Below, piece by piece: positions 16,335 through 23,405 of a DNA stretch of 64,000 bases. The position numbers and the translations under genes are program-made. The notes beneath the pieces were generated by a model that was not told the origin of the DNA, searched no databases, and was given only the letters and a program-made list of their open reading frames with translations. The stretch is from Streptomyces chartreusis (GTDB lineage Bacteria; Actinomycetota; Actinomycetes; Streptomycetales; Streptomycetaceae), in contig NZ_CP023689.1 of NCBI RefSeq assembly GCF_008704715.1, forward strand, positions 7,750,001 through 7,814,000. The letters are read 5' to 3'. Positions within the stretch are counted from its first letter, which is position 1. The number at the start of each line of letters is the position of its first letter.

Positions 16335-17127
16335 GGGAACGGATGGCCTTCCGGCGGACCTGTCGGGCTCTGCGGACCACTGCGTACCCCTTGGTGAGGG
16401 CGCGGTCCCTGGCGAAGGTGCGGGCGATCGCACGGCCCTCGACCATCCGCCGGAACTCCTCGATACCGGTGGTGCGGCGCACGGTGAGGCGGGTGAGTGC
16501 GTACGGCCCCTGCCGGCGCCGCGCGAGCCCGTTGTTGACGGCGAGCGCCTGGGCGTACCCGGTCTCGCGCACCGCCGCGCGGACCCGACGGCTGGAGTAG
16601 CCGTAGGGATAGGCGAACGAGGCCGGGACGGTGCCGAGCAGGTCCGAGACGATCTCCTTGCACAGGATCAGCTCGGAGCGCAGCCTGTCGTCCGGGAGCT
16701 GGTCGAGCTGCGGATGGGTGTGGCTGTGGCCGCCGATCTCGACGTCCGCGGCGGCGAGTTCGCGCACCTGGTCCCAGTCGAGCATGGTGTCCAGGCCGCC
16801 GCCCGTGTCGTGCGGGCCCCTCAGCCAGCCCGTGGAGACGAACACCGTGGCCGCGAAGCCGTGCTCGGCGAGCACTGGCAGCGCATGCCGGTGCACGCCC
16901 TCGTAGCCGTCGTCGAAGGTGATCAGCACCGGCCGCTCGGGCAGCGGTTTGCCGCAGCGCCAGCGCTCCGCCAGGTCGGCCGTCCGCACGGGGGTGAGGC
17001 CCAGGTCGCCGATCAGCGCCATCTGCTCCGCGAACGCCTCCGGCGCCACCGACAGTTCGCGGGTGGCGTCGTTCGGCGAGGTGGAGACGGCGTGGTACAT
17101 GAGAATGGGCACGCGCCCGTCGGTCAT
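16327..17127 (-). CDS. NodB-domain polysaccharide deacetylase
   Basis: A 266-aa carbohydrate esterase family 4 protein. NodB motif 1 is TFDDGYEGV (catalytic base and metal Asp), motif 2 HSHTHPQL (metal His pair), motif 3 ASFAYPYGYSS. No signal peptide or membrane segment is seen, so it may act on lipid-linked or nucleotide-linked sugars in the cytoplasm, or use another route. The ATG overlaps the stop of the upstream GT2 gene (ATGA, 17124-17127), and its own end overlaps the flippase start. It probably removes N-acetyl groups from the polymer or precursor. Confidence 0.85.
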   Translation of the reverse strand: MTDGRVPILMYHAVSTSPNDATRELSVAPEAFAEQMALIGDLGLTPVRTADLAERWRCGKPLPERPVLITFDDGYEGVHRHALPVLAEHGFAATVFVSTGWLRGPHDTGGGLDTMLDWDQVRELAAADVEIGGHSHTHPQLDQLPDDRLRSELILCKEIVSDLLGTVPASFAYPYGYSSRRVRAAVRETGYAQALAVNNGLARRRQGPYALTRLTVRRTTGIEEFRRMVEGRAIARTFARDRALTKGYAVVRRARQVRRKAIRSRV

Positions 17128-18128
17128 CTGCTTCCCCCCTCGCGGCGCGGTTCCCCCTCGATGCCCGCCACCGAGTACGTAACGCCCCCTCGGCGCACCC
17201 GGACACTCCCCACGACGTACCCACCGGCCGCCGTCAGCACCCCCGCGACGATCGCGCCCGCCCGGCCCGCGCCGCCCCGCCGGGCCAGTACGGCATCCCG
17301 CAGCCCGCGCGCCACCCCGGCCGGCAGGACCCGGGTGGTGTACCGCCGCTCGGACTCCAGGCCCTTGCCGGCGCCGACACTCCGGGCCACGAGCGCCTTG
17401 GACAGGCCCTCGGCGTACGTACGTGTGCGGAAGTACCGGAAGTGCTCGCGCGGTTCGGGCACCCGGTGGTGGATCACCGCGCGGTCGTCGATCAGCAGCA
17501 CCGTGTCGGGCCTGGCTCGGGCGAGCCGGATGCACAGCTCCGTCTCCTCGCAGCCCAGCGGCAGCCGGTCGCCGTCGCGCCCGATGCCGGTGGCGAAGCC
17601 GCCCGCGAAGTCGAACGCGGTGCGCCGGAAGGAGGCGTTGCCGCCGAGGACGTTGCGCACCTCGACCCGCCCGTCCGGCAGGCCCCGGTAGGTGCAGCCG
17701 ACGACCCAGTCGAACTCCTCCGGGAACCAGTCCGGACGCCTCCCCGACGCCCAGATCGGCTCGGTGCGCCCGCCGACGGCCATCACGCGCGGGTCGGCGT
17801 ACCCCGCCGCGAAGTACCGCAGCCAGTCGCGCTCGGCCACGGCGTCGTCGTCGAGGAACGCGACGACCTCGCCGCAGGAGGCGGCGATGCCGGTGTTGCG
17901 GCCTGCGGACAGACCGCGGGGGCCCGCGTTGGCGAGCACCCGTACGTCGGCCGCTTCCTTGTACTCCTTGGTCAGCCGGTCCAGGAGCGCCTCGTTGTGG
18001 TCGACGACCAGCAGCGTCTCCAGGGCCGGATACGCCTGCGCCCGTACCGAGGAGACCGCCGCGAGGATGTCCTCCCAGCGGTCCTCGGTGTACACGCAGA
18101 TCACGACGGAGATGTCGGGACCGCTCAA
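17124..18128 (-). CDS. GT2-family glycosyltransferase
   Basis: A 334-aa GT-A enzyme. The N-terminal beta strand is ISVVICVYTEDRW, the DXD region is VVAFLDDDAVAERDW, and a later acceptor-side ED-like motif is GCEETELCIRLA. A possible membrane-association segment lies near the C terminus (AGAIVAGVLTAAGGYVVGS). The best start is a TTG at 18128 that overlaps the upstream stop as TTGA; no ATG/GTG lies ahead of the first conserved strand. It sits between a second GT2 and the deacetylase in a tightly overlapped series. Sugar donor unknown. Confidence 0.82.
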   Translation of the reverse strand: MSGPDISVVICVYTEDRWEDILAAVSSVRAQAYPALETLLVVDHNEALLDRLTKEYKEAADVRVLANAGPRGLSAGRNTGIAASCGEVVAFLDDDAVAERDWLRYFAAGYADPRVMAVGGRTEPIWASGRRPDWFPEEFDWVVGCTYRGLPDGRVEVRNVLGGNASFRRTAFDFAGGFATGIGRDGDRLPLGCEETELCIRLARARPDTVLLIDDRAVIHHRVPEPREHFRYFRTRTYAEGLSKALVARSVGAGKGLESERRYTTRVLPAGVARGLRDAVLARRGGAGRAGAIVAGVLTAAGGYVVGSVRVRRGGVTYSVAGIEGEPRREGGSR

Positions 18129-18970
18129 GACGCCTCTCCCCGGACCGAGTGACCCGGCTGGACCGAGTCGAGCACAGGGGAGTGCGCCGCGGCGGTGCGG
18201 CGGCGCAGGGCACGCCGGTTGGAGCGCTCCTTCAGGATCACCTTGAGCACCCGCAGCCCGTCCCGCACGGCCCGCAGATTGCTCGTGCCGTGGATGCGGA
18301 GGTACTCGTGGCTCGGGATCTCCTGCACCTTCAGGCCCGCCTTGACGACCCGGATGTTCATCAGGGTCTCCACCTCGAAGCCGGTGCAGTCGAGTTCGAT
18401 CTTGTCCAGGCAGTGCCGCCAGAACGCGTTGTATCCGTAGCAGAGATCGGTGTAGCGGGCGCCGAACTTGCGGTTGACGGCCGTGCACAGGGCCCAGTTG
18501 CCCAGCTTGCGGATCGGTGTCATGTCGTCGGTGCCGCCGCCGTTGGCGAAGCGGGACCCCTTGGCGAAGTCGGCGCCGGAGACCAGGGCGGAGACGTAAC
18601 TCACGATCTCCTGGCCGTCCGCCGAGCCGTCGGCGTCCACCATCACGATGATGTCGCCGGTGGCCGCCGCGAACCCGGTGATCAGGGCATCCCCCTTGCC
18701 CCTGCCGCGCTGCCGGACGACCTTCACCTCGGGCCACAGCTCACGGGCCACTGCGACGGTGTCGTCGGTGGAGTTGCCGTCCACCAGGACCACTTCATGG
18801 ATCCAGTCCGGAAGGGTCTTGAAGACGTACGGCAGGTTTTCCGCCTCGTTCATGGCCGGGATCACCACGCTCACCGGCGGCGCGATGGCCAGGTGAGAGG
18901 AGATGGGCCGGTACTTGCCGACCGGCGACGGATCTTGGTCCGCGACCGCCGGGCGCAGAAAAGAACTCAT
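18125..18970 (-). CDS. Dolichol-phosphate-mannose-synthase-like GT2 glycosyltransferase
   Basis: A 281-aa enzyme of the DPM1/GtrB-like GT2 class. Key motifs are VSVVIPAMNEAENLP, VLVDGNSTDDTV, GKGDALITGF and the metal-binding VMVDADGSADGQE. No C-terminal membrane helices are present. Such enzymes usually glycosylate a polyprenyl phosphate, making lipid-linked sugar for extracellular transferases, which would suit the membrane domain of the fused flippase gene downstream. ATG at 18970 has GAGAGGG upstream. It is the first gene after a 371-bp gap and starts the overlapped four-gene run to 12510. Confidence 0.85.
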   Translation of the reverse strand: MSSFLRPAVADQDPSPVGKYRPISSHLAIAPPVSVVIPAMNEAENLPYVFKTLPDWIHEVVLVDGNSTDDTVAVARELWPEVKVVRQRGRGKGDALITGFAAATGDIIVMVDADGSADGQEIVSYVSALVSGADFAKGSRFANGGGTDDMTPIRKLGNWALCTAVNRKFGARYTDLCYGYNAFWRHCLDKIELDCTGFEVETLMNIRVVKAGLKVQEIPSHEYLRIHGTSNLRAVRDGLRVLKVILKERSNRRALRRRTAAAHSPVLDSVQPGHSVRGEAS

Positions 18971-19341
18971 GAGTCAGGTCCCTCTCGTCCGGTGGGCCGC
19001 CCGCCCCTGGGCGGCCCGGCTGTGTGTCCGGTTCGAAAGGGGGGTTTCTCACTCACGGCACGGCAGAACGAATCCCCGTACGCGTGTGGTGAGCTGGCAT
19101 TTCTGGCCGGCCACCCGAAAAGCGGCAGCCGGTCGCGCGGCACGACTCGGACTCAAGTGCGGACACCTTCACCGAGCACCCCCCTACCGCGCCCCGCGCC
19201 GGGACCGTCGCGGTTCTTGAGCCCTCCCCCAGAGCCGCGACCGACCGTCCGATGCGAGTGAGATATACGACGGTATTGACGATTGAGCCAGTATGGCAAG
19301 AGCTGGAACGAGCCCTCACGTTTTTGTTGGTTTGACCGGAG
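18971..19341 (-). promoter_or_regulatory. 371-bp intergenic region within the polysaccharide locus
   Basis: No coding sequence is supported here. On the minus strand it holds an AT-richer patch near 19255-19320 (TTGCCA and TATATC hexamers, not ideally spaced) that may be a promoter for the glycosyltransferase run, then about 250 nt of leader with two hairpins (19207-19241 and 18995-19018). The length suggests the downstream genes are separately transcribed or regulated by leader RNA. Confidence 0.35.
18995..19018. promoter_or_regulatory. GC hairpin in the leader of the glycosyltransferase run
   Basis: A perfect 9-bp stem GGGCCGCCC / GGGCGGCCC with a 6-nt loop lies 25 nt upstream of the DPM-like gene start, inside the presumed leader. 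It could act as attenuator or terminator, or be RNA structure affecting translation. A second hairpin lies at 19207-19241 (stem GTCGCGG / CCGCGAC, extended by TCT/AGA). Confidence 0.4.
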
Positions 19342-20439
19342 TTAGCTATTTCCGGACCGGATCTTCCCCATACGTTTGAGGAGCCGGTCCGCCGGTTCGA
19401 ACAGCTCCGGCCGGGTCTGCACCGTGTTGCGCAGCGCCCGGACCGGGGCACGGCGTGCCCGGTGTCCGAACGCGACCGGGTGACGCCTGGTCACCCACCC
19501 CTCCGACACCGTCAGCTCGCGTGTCTTCAGGGAGTCCTTGTACTCCTTCTGGCCCCGGCCGAGATCGAGGTACGCGATCCCGTCGGCGGCGGCCGCCTCG
19601 GCCATGCGCAGATGCAGGACCAGACCCGGCGAGTACTTCGAGAACGCCGGGTCGTACGCCGGGAACCAGCAGGCCAGCACCCGTTCGGTACGCAGCCCGA
19701 AGTGCGCGGCGATCGGCCTGCCGCCGGCGTAGAGCACCGACAGGATCCCGGCGAACGGCTCCGAGCGGGTGTGGAACAGCTGCTCCACCAGGAGCGTGAT
19801 CCACGCGTGCGCGAAGCGGTCGCTGCGCCCGGTCCTGCGGTACTGCGCCGACTTCCAGGCCATCAGCGTGCGCAGCGCCGCCGGGTCCCGCTCGTCGTGC
19901 ACGTACCGCACGCCGTCGTGGTCCCGGCCGAGCTTGCGCTCCTTGGCGAGCGTCGTCCGAGTGAACTTCGGTGAGCGCTCCCGGAGTTGGGCCAGATACG
20001 CCTCGTACCCCTGGTCGACGTCCATGACCGGGGACGGGAACGTGCCGGAGGCCTCCGCCGCGAACGCCACCTGGCCCTCCACCAGATGGTCGAACTCCCA
20101 TACGGCGAGCCCGCACGCCTTCAGCAGCTCCCGGGCCTCCCAGGTGAACCCGGGCCGGTGCACCACGCCCTGGGCGTCCGAGACGCCGAGGCCGATGGCC
20201 CGGCCCACGCCGGACGCGGTCCGCTGGAACGGGAAGAACGCGGCCGGCTCGCCGCCCTCCCGCACCACCGCGACGCGCACCCCGCGCCGGCAGCGGCCGA
20301 CGGCGAGCGTGAACTCGGGCGACAGAAAGGGGTTGGCGAGCTCGGGCGAGCCCTGGAGATGGGCCTTGGACTGCATCGATGTCCACGCCGCCCGGTCGGC
20401 GGAGCTGAGCTCTCCGGGACGGTACACGCTGATGTCCAC
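19342..20439 (-). CDS. CelD/BcsL-like GNAT acyltransferase of polysaccharide biosynthesis
   Basis: A 365-aa protein of the GNAT_acetyltransf_6/FemAB-like type (COG CelD, named from cellulose synthesis operons). Features include an N-terminal domain with RVAVVREGGEPAAFFPFQR and a C-terminal acyltransferase core, ARPIAAHFGLRT-like (GGRPIAAHFGLRTERVLACWFPAYDP), ending YLDLGRGQKEYKDSL. Such enzymes are thought to acylate sugars or peptides. GTG start at 20439 is 1 bp beyond the stop of the upstream membrane gene, so they are co-transcribed. It probably decorates the local polysaccharide. Confidence 0.78.
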   Translation of the reverse strand: MDISVYRPGELSSADRAAWTSMQSKAHLQGSPELANPFLSPEFTLAVGRCRRGVRVAVVREGGEPAAFFPFQRTASGVGRAIGLGVSDAQGVVHRPGFTWEARELLKACGLAVWEFDHLVEGQVAFAAEASGTFPSPVMDVDQGYEAYLAQLRERSPKFTRTTLAKERKLGRDHDGVRYVHDERDPAALRTLMAWKSAQYRRTGRSDRFAHAWITLLVEQLFHTRSEPFAGILSVLYAGGRPIAAHFGLRTERVLACWFPAYDPAFSKYSPGLVLHLRMAEAAAADGIAYLDLGRGQKEYKDSLKTRELTVSEGWVTRRHPVAFGHRARRAPVRALRNTVQTRPELFEPADRLLKRMGKIRSGNS

Positions 20440-20440
20440 G

Positions 20441-20878
20441 TCAGTCAGTCCGCCTTCGGGTCGTACGGCCGCTCAGCCGCCTCAGCAGAACCAGCAGGAG
20501 AATCAGGGCGCTGATCGCGGTCACGGCCACGATTCCGCCGCGTACCGACCACCGGTGCACGGCGAGCATGCCCTGGGCCACCAGCATGTTGACCACGACC
20601 GCGCCCGCAACCGAGGCCACGGCCCGGCCGAACGGTTCCAGCCCGCGCAGCGCGGCGGCGATGGCCCCGGCGGGTGCCGCGAGCAGGAAGAACAGGGTGA
20701 AGGGTCCGCGCAGCGGCGAGTCGGAGTCGACCAGCGCGAGGACCGCGCCGATCACCCCCACGGCCGTCGCGGCGCCCGCGAGCAGCGCCGTCAGGTCCCT
20801 CCCCGGACCTGGTCGCGCACGCTCGGCGTCGTCGGCCGAGTCTGTCTTGATACGTGCCTTGATACGTAAGGTCTGCAT
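20441..20878 (-). CDS. Small four-helix membrane protein with a TTA codon
   Basis: A 145-aa protein, basic N terminus then about four hydrophobic segments (ALLAGAATAVGVIGAVLAL, FTLFFLLAAPAGAIAAAL, AVASVAGAVVVNMLVAQGML, IVAVTAISALILLLVLL) and a basic tail. No family recognised; it could be an accessory membrane protein of polysaccharide assembly. It is the first gene of the locus. Codon 4 is TTA (20867-20869), the rare leucine codon read by the bldA tRNA in Streptomyces, the only one I noticed in the window. ATG at 20878 is preferred to a TTG at 20947. Confidence 0.65.
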   Translation of the reverse strand: MQTLRIKARIKTDSADDAERARPGPGRDLTALLAGAATAVGVIGAVLALVDSDSPLRGPFTLFFLLAAPAGAIAAALRGLEPFGRAVASVAGAVVVNMLVAQGMLAVHRWSVRGGIVAVTAISALILLLVLLRRLSGRTTRRRTD

Positions 20879-20917
20879 TGGCGACTTTGCCCCCCGAAGC
20901 GCCGGATGCCGGGCTTC

Positions 20918-20947
20918 AATGTGGCTCAGTGCCGCGCCGGTCGTCAA
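20918..20947 (-). promoter_or_regulatory. Candidate promoter for the polysaccharide locus
   Basis: On the minus strand TTGACG (20947-20942) is followed after 18 bp by CACATT (20923-20918), a vegetative-sigma-like pair with a weak -10. It sits 40 bp upstream of the membrane-protein ATG. Found by eye only. Confidence 0.3.
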
Positions 20948-20998
20948 GATGCGAACGACCTCTTGACATGTGTTCGGGTCCCGCCGCGCACGAACGGC

Positions 20999-21023
20999 CC
21001 CCGCAGGCGTGGGGCCTGCGGGG
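20999..21023. terminator. Terminator hairpin downstream of subtilisin gene
   Basis: A perfect 10-bp stem CCCCGCAGGC / GCCTGCGGGG with a 5-nt loop lies 30 bp after the subtilisin stop (minus strand) and upstream of the polysaccharide promoter region, separating the two units. Confidence 0.7.
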
Positions 21024-21052
21024 ACCGCTGGTTCAGATGGTGCTCGCGCGGG

Positions 21053-22261
21053 TCACGGAACGAGCTTCAGCAGCCGGTTCGGGGAGCCGCTGCCGGGGCT
21101 GGTGACCACGTTGGCGGTGGCGCCGCCGGTGAGTGCGGAGGCCACCGCGGCCGGGGTGGCCGAGGTGTGGCTCGCCAGGTAGACCGCGGCGGCGCCGGCG
21201 ACGTGCGGGGTGGCCATCGAGGTGCCGGAGAGCGTGGCGGTGGCGGTGTCGCTGGTGTTGTAGCCCGCGATGATCGACGAACCAGGCGCGAAGATGTCCA
21301 GCACCGAGCCGTAGTTGGAGTAGCTTGCCCGGGCGTCGGAGCTGGTGGTCGCGCCGACCGTGATCGCGGTGGCGACGCGGGCCGGGGAGTACGAGGAGGC
21401 GTTCGCGCTGCTGTTGCCGGCCGCGACCGCGTAGGTCACCCCGCTCGCGATGGAGTTCGCGACCGCGGTGTCCAGCGACGTGGAGGCGGAGCCGCCGAGC
21501 GACATGTTGGCGACCGAGGGGCCGGAGTGGTTCGCCGTCACCCAGTCGATGCCGGCGATCACGCCCGCCGTGGTGCCGGAGCCGCTGTTGTCCAGCACCC
21601 GGACCGCGACGATGTTCGCCTTCTTGGCGACGCCGTAGGTGCTGCCCGCGATCGTCGTGGCCACATGGGTGCCGTGGCCGTTGCCGTCGGAGGCGGTGGT
21701 GTCGCCGTCGACGGCGTCGTAGCCGTAGGCGGCCCGACCGCTGATCTGCTGGTGGGTGATGCGCACACCGGTGTCGATGACGTACGCCGTCACACCGCTG
21801 CCGGCGCTGTCCGGGTAGGTGTAGGTGCCCGAGAGCGGAAGCGCGGCCTGGTCGATGCGGTCCAGGCCCCAGGGGGCGCTGGTCTGCGTGGTGTCGGCCA
21901 GCCGGACGCGCTGGTTCTGCTCGACGGAGGCGACGGCCGGGTCGGCGGCGAGGCGTCTGGCCTCGGTCGCGGAGAGGGTGGCGGAGTAGCCGTTCAGCGC
22001 GGTGCCGAACGTCTTGTCCACCGAGCCGCCGTACTCCTTGACCAGGCTCTTGCCGGCACCGGAGGCCGCCTTGAGGCCGGCGCTCCTCTTCAGCGTGACG
22101 ATGTAGCTGTCCTTGACGGCGGTGGGGGAGCCGGCGGCCAGGACCTTGCCCTCGGCCGGAGCGGCCTGGGCGGGGAGGGCGGTGAGTCCGCCGACGAGGG
22201 CGGCGGTCGCCAGGCCGGTTATCGCGGCGAACCGGAAGTTCTTGCTACGCAGTTGTGCCAT
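21053..22261 (-). CDS. Secreted subtilisin-like serine protease (S8A)
   Basis: A 402-aa preproprotease. Signal peptide 1-about 33 (ending PAQAA), inhibitor-I9 propeptide (about 45-120, KDSYIVTLKR start), then an S8 catalytic domain with Asp in AYVIDTGVRI, His in GNGHGTHVA, oxyanion Asn in VAAGNSS and Ser in LSGTSMATPHVAG. It is a typical extracellular Streptomyces serine protease that matures by prodomain cleavage. Start at 22261 (MAQLRSKNF) has GGAGGAGG upstream; a more upstream ATG would give a non-signal-like extension. It is divergent from the SGNH esterase across a 312-bp region with a large palindrome. Confidence 0.92.
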   Translation of the reverse strand: MAQLRSKNFRFAAITGLATAALVGGLTALPAQAAPAEGKVLAAGSPTAVKDSYIVTLKRSAGLKAASGAGKSLVKEYGGSVDKTFGTALNGYSATLSATEARRLAADPAVASVEQNQRVRLADTTQTSAPWGLDRIDQAALPLSGTYTYPDSAGSGVTAYVIDTGVRITHQQISGRAAYGYDAVDGDTTASDGNGHGTHVATTIAGSTYGVAKKANIVAVRVLDNSGSGTTAGVIAGIDWVTANHSGPSVANMSLGGSASTSLDTAVANSIASGVTYAVAAGNSSANASSYSPARVATAITVGATTSSDARASYSNYGSVLDIFAPGSSIIAGYNTSDTATATLSGTSMATPHVAGAAAVYLASHTSATPAAVASALTGGATANVVTSPGSGSPNRLLKLVP

Positions 22262-22399
22262 TGCGAGGGAGTCCTCCTCCAGGCGGTGCGCATGTGGTGG
22301 GCGCACATGTGGGGGGTGCGTGCGGGGGCGCACGCACAGCCCGGAACGTCGCGTTCCCGTTCCAGGCCGAGGTAAAGGATCTGTGGTCCACCGGTGACG

Positions 22400-22434
22400 G
22401 ACAAGAGAGTTGACGACCTGTCAACAAGCTTGTC
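22400..22434. promoter_or_regulatory. Nested 35-bp perfect palindrome midway between divergent protease and esterase genes
   Basis: GACAAG - 3 bp - GTTGAC - 5 bp - GTCAAC - 3 bp - CTTGTC: all 12 bp of each arm pair symmetrically. Its centre is about 156 bp from the subtilisin start and 157 bp from the esterase start. This looks like a double operator or a strong cruciform/RNA hairpin. The rest of the 312-bp gap shows no gene; a short direct repeat ACTCATAAG / ACTCATAGG lies at 22451-22470. Confidence 0.6.
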
Positions 22435-22573
22435 ATGAACACGAAATCAAACTCATAAGCCACTCATAGGTTGAGGGCCGCGATGCCCGGAAAAGTCTTG
22501 GCATGGACACTTCCCGTCAACACGCGTAGTTGGTACGACGGTTATGGCAGAGATCCTGCTATAGGGAGGTTCC

Positions 22574-23383
22574 ATGAGACGTTCCCGACTTTCCGTATAC
22601 GTCGCCTCACTCCTCCTCGCCGTCGGCACCGCCCTCACCGGGGCAGCCACCGCGCAGGCCGCCGACTCCGCCGCGATCGGCGGGTACGTGGCCCTCGGCG
22701 ACTCCTACTCCTCGGGCCTCGGCTCGGGCAGCTACATCAGCTCCAGCGGCGACTGCAAGCGCAGCACGAAGGCGTACCCCTACCTGTGGGCGGCCGCCAA
22801 CTCACCCTCGTCGTTCGACTTCACCGCCTGCTCGGGCGCTCAAACGGGTGATGTGACCGCGAGTCAACTCGGTCCGCTCAGCTCCGCCACCGCACTGGTG
22901 TCCATCTCGATCGGCGGCAACGACGCCGGTTTCGCGGACATCATGACGACCTGTGTGCTCCAGTCCGACAGCGCGTGCGTCTCACGCATCAACACCGCCA
23001 AGGCGTTCGTCGACTCCACACTGCCCGGCCGGCTCGACACCGTGTACTCGGCCATCCGGGCCAAGGCCCCCACCGCCCATGTGGTCGTGCTGGGCTACCC
23101 GCGCTTCTACAAGCTGGGCGCGACGGGGTGCCTCGGCCTGTCCGAGACCAAGCGCAAGGCGCTCAACGGAGCCGCCGACTACATCGACGCGGCCGCCGAG
23201 AAGCGCGCCCTGAACCACGGGTTCGCCTTCGGTGACGTACGGACCACCTTCACCGGGCACGAACTCTGCTCCGGCAGCTCGTGGATGCACGCCGTCAACT
23301 GGCTCAACATCCCCGAGTCGTACCACCCGACGGCCGCGGGCCAGTCGGGTGGCTATCTCCCGGTCCTGAACAGCGCGGCCTGA
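22574..23383 (+). CDS. Secreted SGNH/GDSL-family esterase
   Basis: A 269-aa secreted hydrolase. Signal peptide 1-about 29 (TAQAAD); block I GDS at VALGDSYSSGLG (nucleophile Ser), block III at ISIGGNDAGF, block V His at ESYHPTAAGQ. Six cysteines suggest disulfides. It resembles the characterised S. coelicolor SGNH esterase encoded in the same genomic context (recollection). It would hydrolyse esters/lipids extracellularly. ATG has GGGAGG 7 nt upstream. Confidence 0.9.
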   Translation: MRRSRLSVYVASLLLAVGTALTGAATAQAADSAAIGGYVALGDSYSSGLGSGSYISSSGDCKRSTKAYPYLWAAANSPSSFDFTACSGAQTGDVTASQLGPLSSATALVSISIGGNDAGFADIMTTCVLQSDSACVSRINTAKAFVDSTLPGRLDTVYSAIRAKAPTAHVVVLGYPRFYKLGATGCLGLSETKRKALNGAADYIDAAAEKRALNHGFAFGDVRTTFTGHELCSGSSWMHAVNWLNIPESYHPTAAGQSGGYLPVLNSAA

Positions 23384-23405
23384 GACCCCCGCCGAGCCGG
23401 TTCCG

